Positions 1 through 6,953 of a DNA stretch of 10,307 nucleotides are shown in pieces (position 1 is the stretch's first letter; each line of letters opens with the position of its first letter). The notes under the pieces were generated by a model. The model searched no databases and had not been told where the DNA came from. It saw only the letters and a program-made list of their open reading frames with translations. The stretch is taken from the NCBI GenBank assembly GCA_021108055.1, contig JAIORR010000253.1, positions 1 through 10,307 of the forward strand. Reading direction: 5' to 3'. This DNA comes from Candidatus Cloacimonadota bacterium (lineage in GTDB: Bacteria; Cloacimonadota; Cloacimonadia; Cloacimonadales; TCS61). The position numbers and the translations under genes are program-made.

Positions 1-1
1 T

Positions 2-1228
2 TTATTCAATAAACTTTTTATAAAAATCTGATTTTTCCAGAACGGTTATCTTTTTTATCCATTCTTTTTTTAATTTCAATTCTTTTTGAAATTCGTCCAG
101 GGGAATGTCATAATCCGGAAAGTCTTTATCTGCTCTATGGTTATCATAGAAAAGGTTATTTTCTATCGTAAATTTTTCCGGAATGGAATGCTTTGCCAGT
201 GCGCATTGATAGCCATAATAATCAGAAGAATCATAAGTAGGGTCTTGGGCGGTATGAATAATGATATTATCGGTAAAACAACCGGGTTTTTTTTCTGTTT
301 TAGAAGTGATGGAAGCACCCATTGCTCCGCATTTATAAATGATATTGTTCGAGATCAATCCTTTCGGTTCGCCTTTTCCTGCGTCCCATAATGATATTCC
401 CCAGGCTGTTATATCTTCGATAATATTGCCTTTTACTTCTGCATCTGCATTCACAAAAAGACCGATGCCTTTCCAGTAACGTTTGATCAGATTATTCTTA
501 ATTCGTGCTTTTGCGTTCCAGGTAACTCCGATTCCCACGCCGCGTCCACCTCTTGGAATTCTTCCACCTGCTTTGTCGATGCCGTCTATGATATTTTCTT
601 CGATAATAGCTTCAGCATCTCGATAGAGGGCGATGCCATCCCATGAATTTCGCAGGATTTTATTCCCGATGATCTCTATCCTGGAATTTTCTCTTCCGCA
701 TATTCCCATGATCCCCACGATGTTTTCTGCTATCAAAAGAGAATCACCAAAGTTTTCTGTTATCACGTTATTCCTGATGATCGCATTGCTGTTTTTTACA
801 ACAACTGCTGCATCGGTTGCAAAAGCAGAAGTATCCCTGATCCCACCAGTGATGAAAAGATCTTCAAGAACACAATTTTTACAATCCTTGATAAATATTC
901 CATATCCGGAATTTGTATAAATAACAGCGGTTTTATCTTTGGGACCGACGATCTTGATGTTTTTCCCTGTGATAATTAAACCGGCAGTGGCAGGGACATT
1001 TTGATTCATGTCTTCACAGTTTCCGCATGTTAAGTCGATTATTCTTTTTGATATTAAATTATAATTTCCGCTTTTCATGTGGATCTCAATATTTTTCTGT
1101 GGTGTTTGAAATATTTTTTCCAATTCTGATTCTGAGTTTATATAGATCACTTTTACCTGATTCCCAAAAATGATATTCAACACAATAATGACAAAGAACA
1201 GGATAGCGGTTATATGATATTTTTTCAT
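2..1228 (-). CDS. Exported right-handed parallel beta-helix repeat protein
   Basis: This 408-residue protein opens with a lysine pair followed by a hydrophobic stretch (about residues 6-21), which reads as a Sec signal peptide or N-terminal anchor, so it probably works outside the cytoplasm. From about residue 80 to 360 it has repeated short beta rungs with Asn-rich turns (IRNNVI, IIGNKI, IEENII, IKNNLI, VKGNII, ISNNII, IENNLF). This pattern is typical of right-handed parallel beta-helix (NosD, pectate-lyase-like) folds. Two CxxC pairs (C68/C71, C116/C119) lie in the N-terminal half. The C-terminal 40 residues are charged and lack the repeats. The start ATG overlaps the stop of the upstream hydrolase by ATGA, so the two are probably co-translated, and no clear Shine-Dalgarno sequence precedes it. 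Beta-helix proteins of this type are often carbohydrate-active or structural, but I see no catalytic motif I can name. The fold call is firm and the function is unknown. Confidence 0.8.
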   Translation of the reverse strand: MKKYHITAILFFVIIVLNIIFGNQVKVIYINSESELEKIFQTPQKNIEIHMKSGNYNLISKRIIDLTCGNCEDMNQNVPATAGLIITGKNIKIVGPKDKTAVIYTNSGYGIFIKDCKNCVLEDLFITGGIRDTSAFATDAAVVVKNSNAIIRNNVITENFGDSLLIAENIVGIMGICGRENSRIEIIGNKILRNSWDGIALYRDAEAIIEENIIDGIDKAGGRIPRGGRGVGIGVTWNAKARIKNNLIKRYWKGIGLFVNADAEVKGNIIEDITAWGISLWDAGKGEPKGLISNNIIYKCGAMGASITSKTEKKPGCFTDNIIIHTAQDPTYDSSDYYGYQCALAKHSIPEKFTIENNLFYDNHRADKDFPDYDIPLDEFQKELKLKKEWIKKITVLEKSDFYKKFIE

Positions 1229-2031
1229 AAATTATAATATTTTGGTCTTCTATCTCTAATTGCATCATTCAGTTCCGTTATCATTTTATCATTTGCTTTT
1301 TCAGGATATATTTCCGTAACGTAAACAGCTTCTTCGGTTGTGTTCATCCTCTTTAATATTTCTCCTCTCGTGTTTACGATCTGGCTCATACCGGTAAAGG
1401 TTAATTCTACTCCTCCATTTCTTTCTGTTCCTGTTCTGTTGGAAGTTATCGAAAAGATGCGATTTTCGAGGGAACGGGTTATCATTGCCTGTTGACACCA
1501 TGGTAGAACCAGATTCGTTGAATGAGCAATTATCTGTGCTCCGTTCAACGTAAGCGATCTTGCGGACTCAGGGAATATCCAGTCAAAACAAACCATCAAA
1601 CCGACCTTTATGCCGTCTTTTGCATTAAATACTTTGAAGCCGGTATTGCCGGGAGTGAACCACTTCTTTTCTTCAAAAAAAAGATGAGTCTTCCTGTAAA
1701 TATGAATGTCTCCAGCCGGATTTACAAGCATGGAAGAATTATAAAGATCGTTTCCATCTTTTTCTGCAAAGCCAACAACGTAACTTGTATTGTTATCGGA
1801 AGCAAGTTTTCTGAACAGATCGGCAGTTGCCCCATCTTCGGCAGATTCACTAATTTTTTTTACTTCGCCGATATTTGTGAAAACATATCCGGAAGCTGCC
1901 AGCTCCGGCAGGACAACGAGATCTGCATTTATGGGTTTTAGTATATCTTCCATTTTTTTGAGATTATATTCGAGATCAAATAATTTTGGTTCAAATTGAC
2001 ATACTCCGATTTTATATTTCTTTTCTTTCAT
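1225..2031 (-). CDS. Carbon-nitrogen hydrolase (nitrilase superfamily)
   Basis: This 268-residue protein belongs to the nitrilase/amidase superfamily, whose members cleave non-peptide C-N bonds in amides or nitriles through a cysteine nucleophile in the cytoplasm. The full catalytic triad is visible: Glu43 in LPELAASGY, Lys114 in YRKTHLF and Cys148 in GLMVCFDWIFPE. A further Glu at 120-121 follows the lysine, as is usual in the family. The length matches the family norm of 260-280 residues, and the N-terminus (KIGVCQFEP) aligns with the usual first strand, supporting the ATG at 2031. No Shine-Dalgarno sequence is visible upstream of that ATG. The stop overlaps the start of the beta-helix gene by ATGA, implying one transcript. 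The gene is divergent from the rimP operon and probably not functionally tied to it. Substrate cannot be told from sequence; omega-amidase-like and N-carbamoyl amidase-like activities are both possible. Confidence 0.88.
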   Translation of the reverse strand: MKEKKYKIGVCQFEPKLFDLEYNLKKMEDILKPINADLVVLPELAASGYVFTNIGEVKKISESAEDGATADLFRKLASDNNTSYVVGFAEKDGNDLYNSSMLVNPAGDIHIYRKTHLFFEEKKWFTPGNTGFKVFNAKDGIKVGLMVCFDWIFPESARSLTLNGAQIIAHSTNLVLPWCQQAMITRSLENRIFSITSNRTGTERNGGVELTFTGMSQIVNTRGEILKRMNTTEEAVYVTEIYPEKANDKMITELNDAIRDRRPKYYNL

Positions 2032-2173
2032 ATATAATATTAATTCAAATAATGCGTAAATTTTGTCAATTAAATCAACAAATTATGATGTAGATAATAA
2101 GATTGTTAACATAAAAAAAATATACGGAGTGAATAATCATAAAGTTATATAAGGTCGTGATGTAAATATCTGC

Positions 2174-2204
2174 TTGACACATATCGGTCTGTTTTTTTTC
2201 TTAA
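2174..2204 (+). promoter_or_regulatory. Candidate promoter of the rimP-nusA-infB operon
   Basis: A perfect TTGACA -35 hexamer lies at 2174-2179. The expected -10 position, 16-19 bases on, falls in a T-rich tract (TTTCTT, TTCTTA) that matches TATAAT poorly, so the call rests mainly on the -35 element and its position upstream of the first operon gene. If it is used, the transcript starts around 2205-2212 and the leader is about 120-130 nt, including both hairpins. Confidence 0.3.
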
Positions 2205-2232
2205 CCGGAATAAAAAAAAGGCACATAAAATT

Positions 2233-2262
2233 TGCTGACAGAAGAAAGGTCAGCATTTTTTT
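2233..2262 (+). terminator. Intrinsic-terminator-like hairpin in the rimP leader
   Basis: A perfect 7-bp stem (TGCTGAC at 2233-2239 with GTCAGCA at 2249-2255) encloses a purine-rich 9-nt loop and is followed at once by seven T residues (2256-2262). This is the standard form of a Rho-independent terminator in the + direction. No + strand gene ends upstream, since the left neighbours run the other way. The likeliest role is therefore attenuation of the operon downstream, or insulation from stray transcription. Confidence 0.7.
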
Positions 2263-2270
2263 GATAAATA

Positions 2271-2304
2271 TACGGCACCACTGTTTTTCAGTGGTTTATC
2301 CGTA
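2271..2304 (+). promoter_or_regulatory. Second leader hairpin upstream of rimP
   Basis: A 7-bp stem (ACCACTG at 2277-2283 with CAGTGGT at 2289-2295) has a T5 loop. It is extended by a lower stem, TACGG at 2271-2275 with CCGTA at 2300-2304, across a small asymmetric internal loop. It lies 9 nt after the terminator T-tract and ends about 18 nt before the AAAGGA ribosome binding site of rimP (2323-2328). It has no T-tract, so it is not itself a terminator. A role in RNA processing, 5' end stability or protein binding is possible, but inferred only from position. Confidence 0.5.
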
Positions 2305-2331
2305 TAAAGGGCAGAAACCGGTAAAGGAATT

Positions 2332-2799
2332 ATGTTTGAGAGAATTGAAAAGATAGCAAAAGATACTTGTGCTCAGCACAACGTTTCACTTTATGATATT
2401 GAGCAGAAACGAGCAGCGAAGGGATTGATAATTATCATCTTTATAACTAAGATAAGTGGTGTGACGATTGATGAATGTAAAAAGATCAGCAAGTCTATCG
2501 CTGAGGTTCTTGAAGAAGAAGATTTTATTAATGAGAGATATTTTCTGGAAGTGTCATCACCTGGTTTGGAAAGAGAACTGAAATTAAAGAAACATTATTT
2601 AAGTGCTATTGGAGAAAAAGTGAAGATCAGTTATGAGAAAAACGGGAAAAATCATTCGAAAATCGGAATTCTGAAAGAAGTTCTTCCGGATTCCATTACA
2701 ATGGATTTTAATGAAGAAACCGAAAATATTTCTTTTTCGGGAATAAAAAGATCGAAAACATATTTTGATTATAAGAAATCAAGCAAGGAGAAATTATGA
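2332..2799 (+). CDS. rimP: Ribosome maturation factor RimP
   Basis: RimP binds the free 30S subunit and helps it mature, acting around the S12 region. The 155-residue product has the two expected domains. The N-terminal alpha/beta domain (about 1-88) carries the family signature VTIDECKKISKSIAEVLE (44-61) followed by EVSSPGLER (73-81). The C-terminal SH3-like barrel (about 92-150) contains GEKVKISY and a later FSGIKRSKTYFDY strand. The start ATG at 2332 is preceded by AAAGGA at 2323-2328, with short spacing. The stop overlaps the nusA start (ATGA at 2796-2799), so NusA translation is probably coupled. Position as first gene of a nusA-infB operon is the usual one, and length is typical (150-160 residues). 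The assignment is secure. Confidence 0.96.
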   Translation: MFERIEKIAKDTCAQHNVSLYDIEQKRAAKGLIIIIFITKISGVTIDECKKISKSIAEVLEEEDFINERYFLEVSSPGLERELKLKKHYLSAIGEKVKISYEKNGKNHSKIGILKEVLPDSITMDFNEETENISFSGIKRSKTYFDYKKSSKEKL

Positions 2800-4028
2800 G
2801 TGCAAACTTGATGAGTTCTCTTACAGAATTAGCTAATTTGAAACAACTCAATAGGGAAGAACTTACAGAGATCATTAAAGATGGCTTGTTTCAGGCAGTA
2901 TCGAAAAAACTTTTAATTGAAAACGAACTTGAAATACTGACAGATTTTGATACGAACAAGATAATGGCAAGGTTTAATAAAATCGTGGTGGAACGTGATA
3001 TGTCTCTCGGTGAGATATCCTTGGAAGAAGCAAAACTATATAATAATGACATAGAACTTGGAGATAAAATGCCAATAGAGATGGCGATAGCAGATTTTGA
3101 ACCTAAGGTTATTCGAAATGCACGGAAAGCGATTCTTGAAAAGATCAAAAGTCTGGAAGAAGATAAGATCATGTATGATTATGAAAATCAGAAACACCAG
3201 ATCATTTCCGGAAAGGTAAGAAAAGAGGAATTCAATGGTCACATCATAGATATCGGTTATACAGATGCACTTTTACCAAAAGATGAACAGATCGAGGATG
3301 AATACTATAAGATCGGAGATATGATCCGTGCATACGTTGTTAATATCAGAAAAAGAAAAAATGATGTAATTGTAATACTATCTCGGACGCGTCCCGAATT
3401 TGTAATGAGAATCTTTGAAACCGAGATTCCCGAGATCAATTCCGGTGATGTAGAAATAAAGAAAATAGTCCGTGAACCGGGAATGAGAACAAAAGTTGCA
3501 GTTAAATCTAAAGATAAGAAAATCGATGCAACTGCTGCCTGCCTGGGACCGCACGGAATCCGTATTGAATCTATAAGGACCGAATTGAATGGTGAATTGA
3601 TAGATATCGTTCTCTGGGATGAATCTCCCGAGCAACTGATAGCAAATGCGATAGGACCCGATCTGGTGGAAAAGGTATATCTCTCTGAACGTGGTAATTT
3701 TGCCCGAATAATAGTTAGTGAAGAAAACAAAAACCTGGCTATCGGCAAGAAAGGAAAAAACGTTAAACTGGCAGCTAAATTAACAGATTATAAATTAGAT
3801 ATTTATACAGAAGAAGAATTTGAAGAAAAAATATCGGAAGAACGAAGGGTCACAAGTCATATCAGCGACCTTGATGGTGTTACTTCAAAAGTTGCGGGTA
3901 TTCTAAAGGAACATGGTTATACTTCAGTTCAGGATATTTTTGAAGCCAGCATCGATGAACTATGTAATCTTGAAGGTTTGGGAAAGAAAACAGCATTGAA
4001 GATAAAAGAATCATCCAAGTATTTCTAA
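2796..4028 (+). CDS. nusA: Transcription termination/antitermination factor NusA
   Basis: NusA binds RNA polymerase near the RNA exit channel and modulates pausing, intrinsic termination and antitermination. The 410-residue protein shows the complete bacterial core: an N-terminal RNAP-binding domain (about 1-128), an S1 domain (about 135-200), KH1 with GPHG at 251-254, and KH2 with GKKG at 317-320 in the conserved AIGKKGKNVKLAAKL context. It also has a C-terminal helix-hairpin-helix segment (about 357-406, LEGLGKKTALKI), which is a single short tail rather than the two long acidic repeats of the E. coli protein. A strong AAGGAG (2785-2790) sits 5 nt before the ATG, which overlaps the rimP stop. 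The stop abuts the ylxR start directly (TAAATG). In other bacteria NusA controls its own operon through leader hairpins, which makes the hairpins before rimP relevant. Confidence 0.97.
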   Translation: MSANLMSSLTELANLKQLNREELTEIIKDGLFQAVSKKLLIENELEILTDFDTNKIMARFNKIVVERDMSLGEISLEEAKLYNNDIELGDKMPIEMAIADFEPKVIRNARKAILEKIKSLEEDKIMYDYENQKHQIISGKVRKEEFNGHIIDIGYTDALLPKDEQIEDEYYKIGDMIRAYVVNIRKRKNDVIVILSRTRPEFVMRIFETEIPEINSGDVEIKKIVREPGMRTKVAVKSKDKKIDATAACLGPHGIRIESIRTELNGELIDIVLWDESPEQLIANAIGPDLVEKVYLSERGNFARIIVSEENKNLAIGKKGKNVKLAAKLTDYKLDIYTEEEFEEKISEERRVTSHISDLDGVTSKVAGILKEHGYTSVQDIFEASIDELCNLEGLGKKTALKIKESSKYF

Positions 4029-4265
4029 ATGTCGAACAGATCATCAAAAGCGGGTCATATTCCGGAAAGAACATGTGTGATCTGCAAAGAGAAAAAGAAG
4101 CAGAAAGATCTTATCAGATTTGTAATATCCAACAGTGAAGTTGTTTATGATCTCAGTAAAAATATTGCAGCTCGGGGATATTATGTTTGTGATGTGAATT
4201 TATGCTTGGAAAAAATAGAAAAGTGGTTTTCCAAAAAGAAAAAGAAGCAGGTTAAGAATGGATGA
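4029..4265 (+). CDS. ylxR: YlxR family RNA-binding protein (RnpM-like)
   Basis: This is a 78-residue basic protein of the YlxR family, found almost always between nusA and infB. The B. subtilis member (also called RnpM) has been linked to RNase P modulation and to nucleoid or RNA binding; the role here is by homology only. The family signature is clear: PERTCVICKEKKKQKDLIRF (12-31) and ARGYYVC (48-54), with four cysteines at 16, 19, 54 and 59 in the usual CxxC plus CxxxxC arrangement. The lysine-rich C-terminus (about 64-77) fits nucleic-acid contact. The ATG follows the nusA TAA with no spacer and no evident Shine-Dalgarno sequence, so translation depends on termination-reinitiation. Its end overlaps the start of ylxQ by 8 nt. 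Confidence 0.92.
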   Translation: MSNRSSKAGHIPERTCVICKEKKKQKDLIRFVISNSEVVYDLSKNIAARGYYVCDVNLCLEKIEKWFSKKKKKQVKNG

Positions 4266-4540
4266 AGAAAAAATTTTGAATTTATTGCATATTGCCAGAA
4301 AAGCAGGTAAACTGCAATTTGGCTATGGTGCCTGTGAACGATCCTGCACTAATGGAAATTCAAAACTGTGCAGAAAATACCAGGAAGAACCTGAAGATAA
4401 TGGCTGATGCTTATAATACAAAGATCATTGAGCTCGGCTCAAAGAAATTTTTTGGAGAATCATTTAAAATGCGTGATATTGGAATTATCTGTGTCGAAGA
4501 TAGTAATTTTGCCAGAGGAATAAACCGTTTGTTAGTGTAA
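4258..4540 (+). pseudogene. ylxQ: Frameshifted YlxQ, L7Ae-like ribosomal protein
   Basis: L7Ae/YlxQ proteins are small (about 100 residues) K-turn RNA binders encoded between ylxR and infB. Here the family pattern is split over two frames. From the ATG at 4258, overlapping the ylxR stop, frame one gives MDEEKILNLLHIARKAGKL, the expected N-terminus, and runs to a TGA at 4405-4407 (49 residues). From about 4370 the next frame gives AENTRKNLKIMADAYNTKI, then IIELGSKKFFGE, DIGIICVEDSNFARGINRLL and a stop at 4538-4540, the expected C-terminal half. Good family similarity leaves one frame after codon CTG (4366-4368) and resumes in the other at GCA (4370). Compared with the family as I recall it, about seven residues (the strand and acidic loop after KL) are absent, which fits a deletion of about 20 bp. 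The gene is probably broken, unless this is a sequence error. I see no convincing slippery site for programmed frameshifting. Confidence 0.82.
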
Positions 4541-4544
4541 ACTT

Positions 4545-4549
4545 GGAGG
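4545..4549 (+). promoter_or_regulatory. Shine-Dalgarno site of infB, decides between two ATGs
   Basis: GGAGG at 4545-4549 is followed by A and then ATGATG. The first ATG (4551) is only one base from the site, too close for normal initiation, while the second (4554) has a four-base spacer. The second is therefore preferred, adding or removing only one methionine. Confidence 0.7.
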
Positions 4550-4553
4550 AATG

Positions 4554-6953
4554 ATGTCTATAAGAGTCCACCAGTTAGCGAAAGAATTTAAAATTTCTAC
4601 TGCCGCTTTAAGAAAGCACCTCGGAGATATGGGGTTTGAAGTAAAAAGCCATATGAGTCCCGTGAGTGATGAAGTAGTTGAAAAGATAAGGGCTAAATTC
4701 AAAGAAGAAGTTGCTGCTGTTAAACAGAGACAATTTGATAGAAAAACAATTCATAAAAAGATAGTTCTGGCAAATAGGAAGAAAGAAGAAGAGAAAATAG
4801 AACAGGAAAAAGCTAAAAAAATCGTCATAAAAGAAAAAAGCGAGATTCCCGTATTTGTCGAAAAACAGATAAAAAAGGCTGTACCACGTACTTCCAAAAA
4901 AGTAGATAAAAAAAAGCAAAGTCAGGCTAAATTTGTATCTGAGAAAACACCTCCTAATCAGCCTGCGGTCATTCCCGAAAAAGTATTCAAGAAAGACGAT
5001 AAAGAAAAAGAAAAATCATTTGAAGAAAAGAATAAACATCTTCAGGCAAAACTGAAAAGCCTTAAAAAAAGTGGAAGAAAGAAGAAATTTACTCCTACTG
5101 AATTGGAAGAAGCCGAAATTTCAAGGAATATCAAAAAAGCATTAAGTACTTCTACCAAAAAGAAAAAATATAAAAAAGAAGATAAAGAACAATCAATATC
5201 CGAGTTGAAATTAATTGTTAATGAATTTACCTCTGTGAGCGAGTTGGCAAAAATGATGGGTGTTGCTGCCACAGAAATTATTTCCAAATTCTTTATGATT
5301 GGACAGATGGTTACCATCAACCAGAGGTTGGATAAGGAATCTCTGGAAATGATCTGCGATGAGTTTAATTTTAATGTCGAATTCAAAGAAGAATATGGTA
5401 CGGAAATTCTTGAGGAAAAAACACCAACGGAAAGTGATGCAGAGTTTGAGTCACGTCCACCGATCGTTACTGTGATGGGACATGTGGATCATGGTAAAAC
5501 AGCAATTCTGGATAATATCCGCTCAACTAATGTTATTGCTGGTGAATCCGGCGGAATAACCCAGCATATCGGCGCTTATCAGGTGGATTATCAAGGCAAG
5601 AAAATAACATTTCTGGATACTCCCGGGCACGAAGCTTTTGCTGCCATGAGGGCAAGAGGAGCAAATGTAACGGATATAGCCGTCATTGTTGTCGCTGCTA
5701 ATGAAAGTGTTAAACAGCAGACAGTTGAAGCTATCGATCATGCAAAAGCTGCAGGAGTTGTTATTATTGTAGCTATCAACAAGATCGATCTTAAAGATGC
5801 AAATATAGATAAAACCATTGCCGATCTGATGAAGAAAAAAGTGATGCTGGAAGGTTATGGCGGTGAAGTGCTCTGGACTAAATGTTCTGCCAAAACCGGT
5901 GAAGGCATCGACGACCTTCTGGAAACAATTATTTTATCAGCGGAAATGCAGGAAATTACTGCACCTGTCGATGTGTCGGGTAAGGGAATCGTGATCGAAT
6001 CCATGAAAGACCAGCGAAGAGGTACTATTATTACTGTCCTGCTTCAGGAAGGTAAACTGAAGAAAAGTGATAGTGTTATCTGTGGTGCAACTTATGGACG
6101 GATCAGGAAGATGGAAGATGAAAGAGGTAACGAAATCACCGAATTGAATCCTTCTGATGTAGCAATTATTTATGGTTTGAATGATGTTCCCAAAGCAGGG
6201 GATATTATAAATAAGGTTGAAAATGAAAAGACTGCTCGTCAGATAAGTGCGGAAAGAACACATATTCGTAAGGAAAGAGAAAAATATCAGATAAAAACAA
6301 ACCTCGATAATCTGTTCCAGAAGATCAAAGAACACGAGATGTCCGAGATAAAATTGATCGTGAAAGGTGATACGGATGGCTCTGTGGAAGCATTATGCGA
6401 TTCTTTCCAGAAACTAAGTACAGAAGATGTGGTAGTAAATATAATACATAAAGCAGTTGGCGGGATAAATGAAGCCGATGTAAACCTTGCTTCCGCTTCA
6501 GATGCCTTGATCATAGGATTCCATGTTCGTGCAAATAGTGTGGCAAAGAAATCCGCTGAAGACGAAAAAGTTGAAATTAGAATATACCAGATCATCTATG
6601 AAGCGATAGAAGATATAAAATTATCTATGCAGGGATTACTAGCACCCGAATTCAAAGAAAAATATCTTGGAACGGCGATGGTAAAACAAGTCTTCAAGAT
6701 AAAGAATGTTGGAACTATTGCCGGAGTAACAGTAGAAAAAGGAATTATTACCAATAGCGGGAAAGTTCGTCTTTACAGGAATGATATCCTTGTTCATGAA
6801 GGTGAGCTTTCTTCTTTGAAACACTATTCGGAAGAAGTTAAACAGGTAAAAGCCGGTAGTGAATGCGGGATCGGTATAGCAGATTACAACGATATCAAAG
6901 AAGGCGATCTGATCGAGAACTACATCATTGAAGAGATTCAGAGAAAACTTTGA
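4554..6953 (+). CDS. infB: Translation initiation factor IF2
   Basis: IF2 is the GTPase that recruits fMet-tRNA to the 30S subunit and promotes subunit joining. Numbering from the ATG at 4554 (799 residues), an IF2N domain lies at 1-50 (SIRVHQLAKEFKIS). It is followed by a long Lys/Glu-rich, probably disordered linker (about 55-215) and a second IF2N-like domain (about 217-268). The G domain has all five motifs: GHVDHGKT 309-316, GGITQHIGA 333-341, DTPGH 355-359, NKID 409-412 and SAK 445-447. Domains II, III and the fMet-tRNA-binding C-terminal barrel follow, ending in a typical GDLIENYIIEEI tail. Length is normal for a bacterial IF2 with an extended N-terminus. An in-frame ATG at 4551 is the alternative start. 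The gene follows the broken ylxQ by 13 bp. Confidence 0.97.
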   Translation: MSIRVHQLAKEFKISTAALRKHLGDMGFEVKSHMSPVSDEVVEKIRAKFKEEVAAVKQRQFDRKTIHKKIVLANRKKEEEKIEQEKAKKIVIKEKSEIPVFVEKQIKKAVPRTSKKVDKKKQSQAKFVSEKTPPNQPAVIPEKVFKKDDKEKEKSFEEKNKHLQAKLKSLKKSGRKKKFTPTELEEAEISRNIKKALSTSTKKKKYKKEDKEQSISELKLIVNEFTSVSELAKMMGVAATEIISKFFMIGQMVTINQRLDKESLEMICDEFNFNVEFKEEYGTEILEEKTPTESDAEFESRPPIVTVMGHVDHGKTAILDNIRSTNVIAGESGGITQHIGAYQVDYQGKKITFLDTPGHEAFAAMRARGANVTDIAVIVVAANESVKQQTVEAIDHAKAAGVVIIVAINKIDLKDANIDKTIADLMKKKVMLEGYGGEVLWTKCSAKTGEGIDDLLETIILSAEMQEITAPVDVSGKGIVIESMKDQRRGTIITVLLQEGKLKKSDSVICGATYGRIRKMEDERGNEITELNPSDVAIIYGLNDVPKAGDIINKVENEKTARQISAERTHIRKEREKYQIKTNLDNLFQKIKEHEMSEIKLIVKGDTDGSVEALCDSFQKLSTEDVVVNIIHKAVGGINEADVNLASASDALIIGFHVRANSVAKKSAEDEKVEIRIYQIIYEAIEDIKLSMQGLLAPEFKEKYLGTAMVKQVFKIKNVGTIAGVTVEKGIITNSGKVRLYRNDILVHEGELSSLKHYSEEVKQVKAGSECGIGIADYNDIKEGDLIENYIIEEIQRKL

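Larger units (their letters stand above)
2032..2331. other. Divergent intergenic region and rimP operon leader
   Basis: These 300 bases separate the - strand hydrolase gene from rimP and contain no credible gene. The left half (2032-2160) is very AT-rich and should carry the promoter of the - strand pair. A TTGACA-like hexamer on the - strand (2069-2064) is present, but no well-spaced -10 element follows it. The right half holds a candidate + strand promoter (2174 onward), an intrinsic-terminator hairpin (2233-2262) and a second hairpin (2271-2304) before the rimP ribosome binding site. No tRNA is seen here, unlike the enterobacterial arrangement in which a tRNA gene precedes rimP. Confidence 0.7.

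Noticed and set aside
1522..1941. 139-residue + strand frame opposite the hydrolase gene
   Set aside because: It is antisense to a gene with an intact catalytic triad, and its own sequence has no recognisable pattern or ribosome binding site.
2032..2069. - strand promoter for the hydrolase with TTGACA at 2069-2064 and an AT-rich -10
   Set aside because: The TAATAT-like candidate is 21 bases from the -35, and the other A/T-rich boxes are either further away or poor matches. The AT-rich background makes chance matches likely.
2174..2356. 60-residue + strand open frame across the rimP leader
   Set aside because: It starts at a TTG inside the -35 hexamer, runs through the terminator hairpin, has no Shine-Dalgarno sequence and overlaps the rimP start. 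Its sequence shows no family pattern.
3305..3748. 147-residue - strand frame opposite the nusA S1/KH region
   Set aside because: It is a shadow of the strongly conserved nusA coding frame, with no start signal or family match.
4340..4400. Programmed +1 frameshift in ylxQ
   Set aside because: There is no slow codon followed by a stop at the join, no clear slippery run and no obvious stimulatory structure. Conserved residues also seem to be missing, which shifting alone would not explain.
4292..4540. A stand-alone 82-residue gene starting at the ATG at 4292
   Set aside because: Its first 25 or so residues are out-of-frame reading of the conserved YlxQ N-terminus. Only the part after about 4370 matches the family, so it is the second half of a broken gene.
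4608..4919. Phe-rich - strand frame resembling a membrane protein
   Set aside because: It is the complement of the lysine-rich IF2 linker: AAA/AAG codons read as TTT/CTT give false hydrophobic segments.
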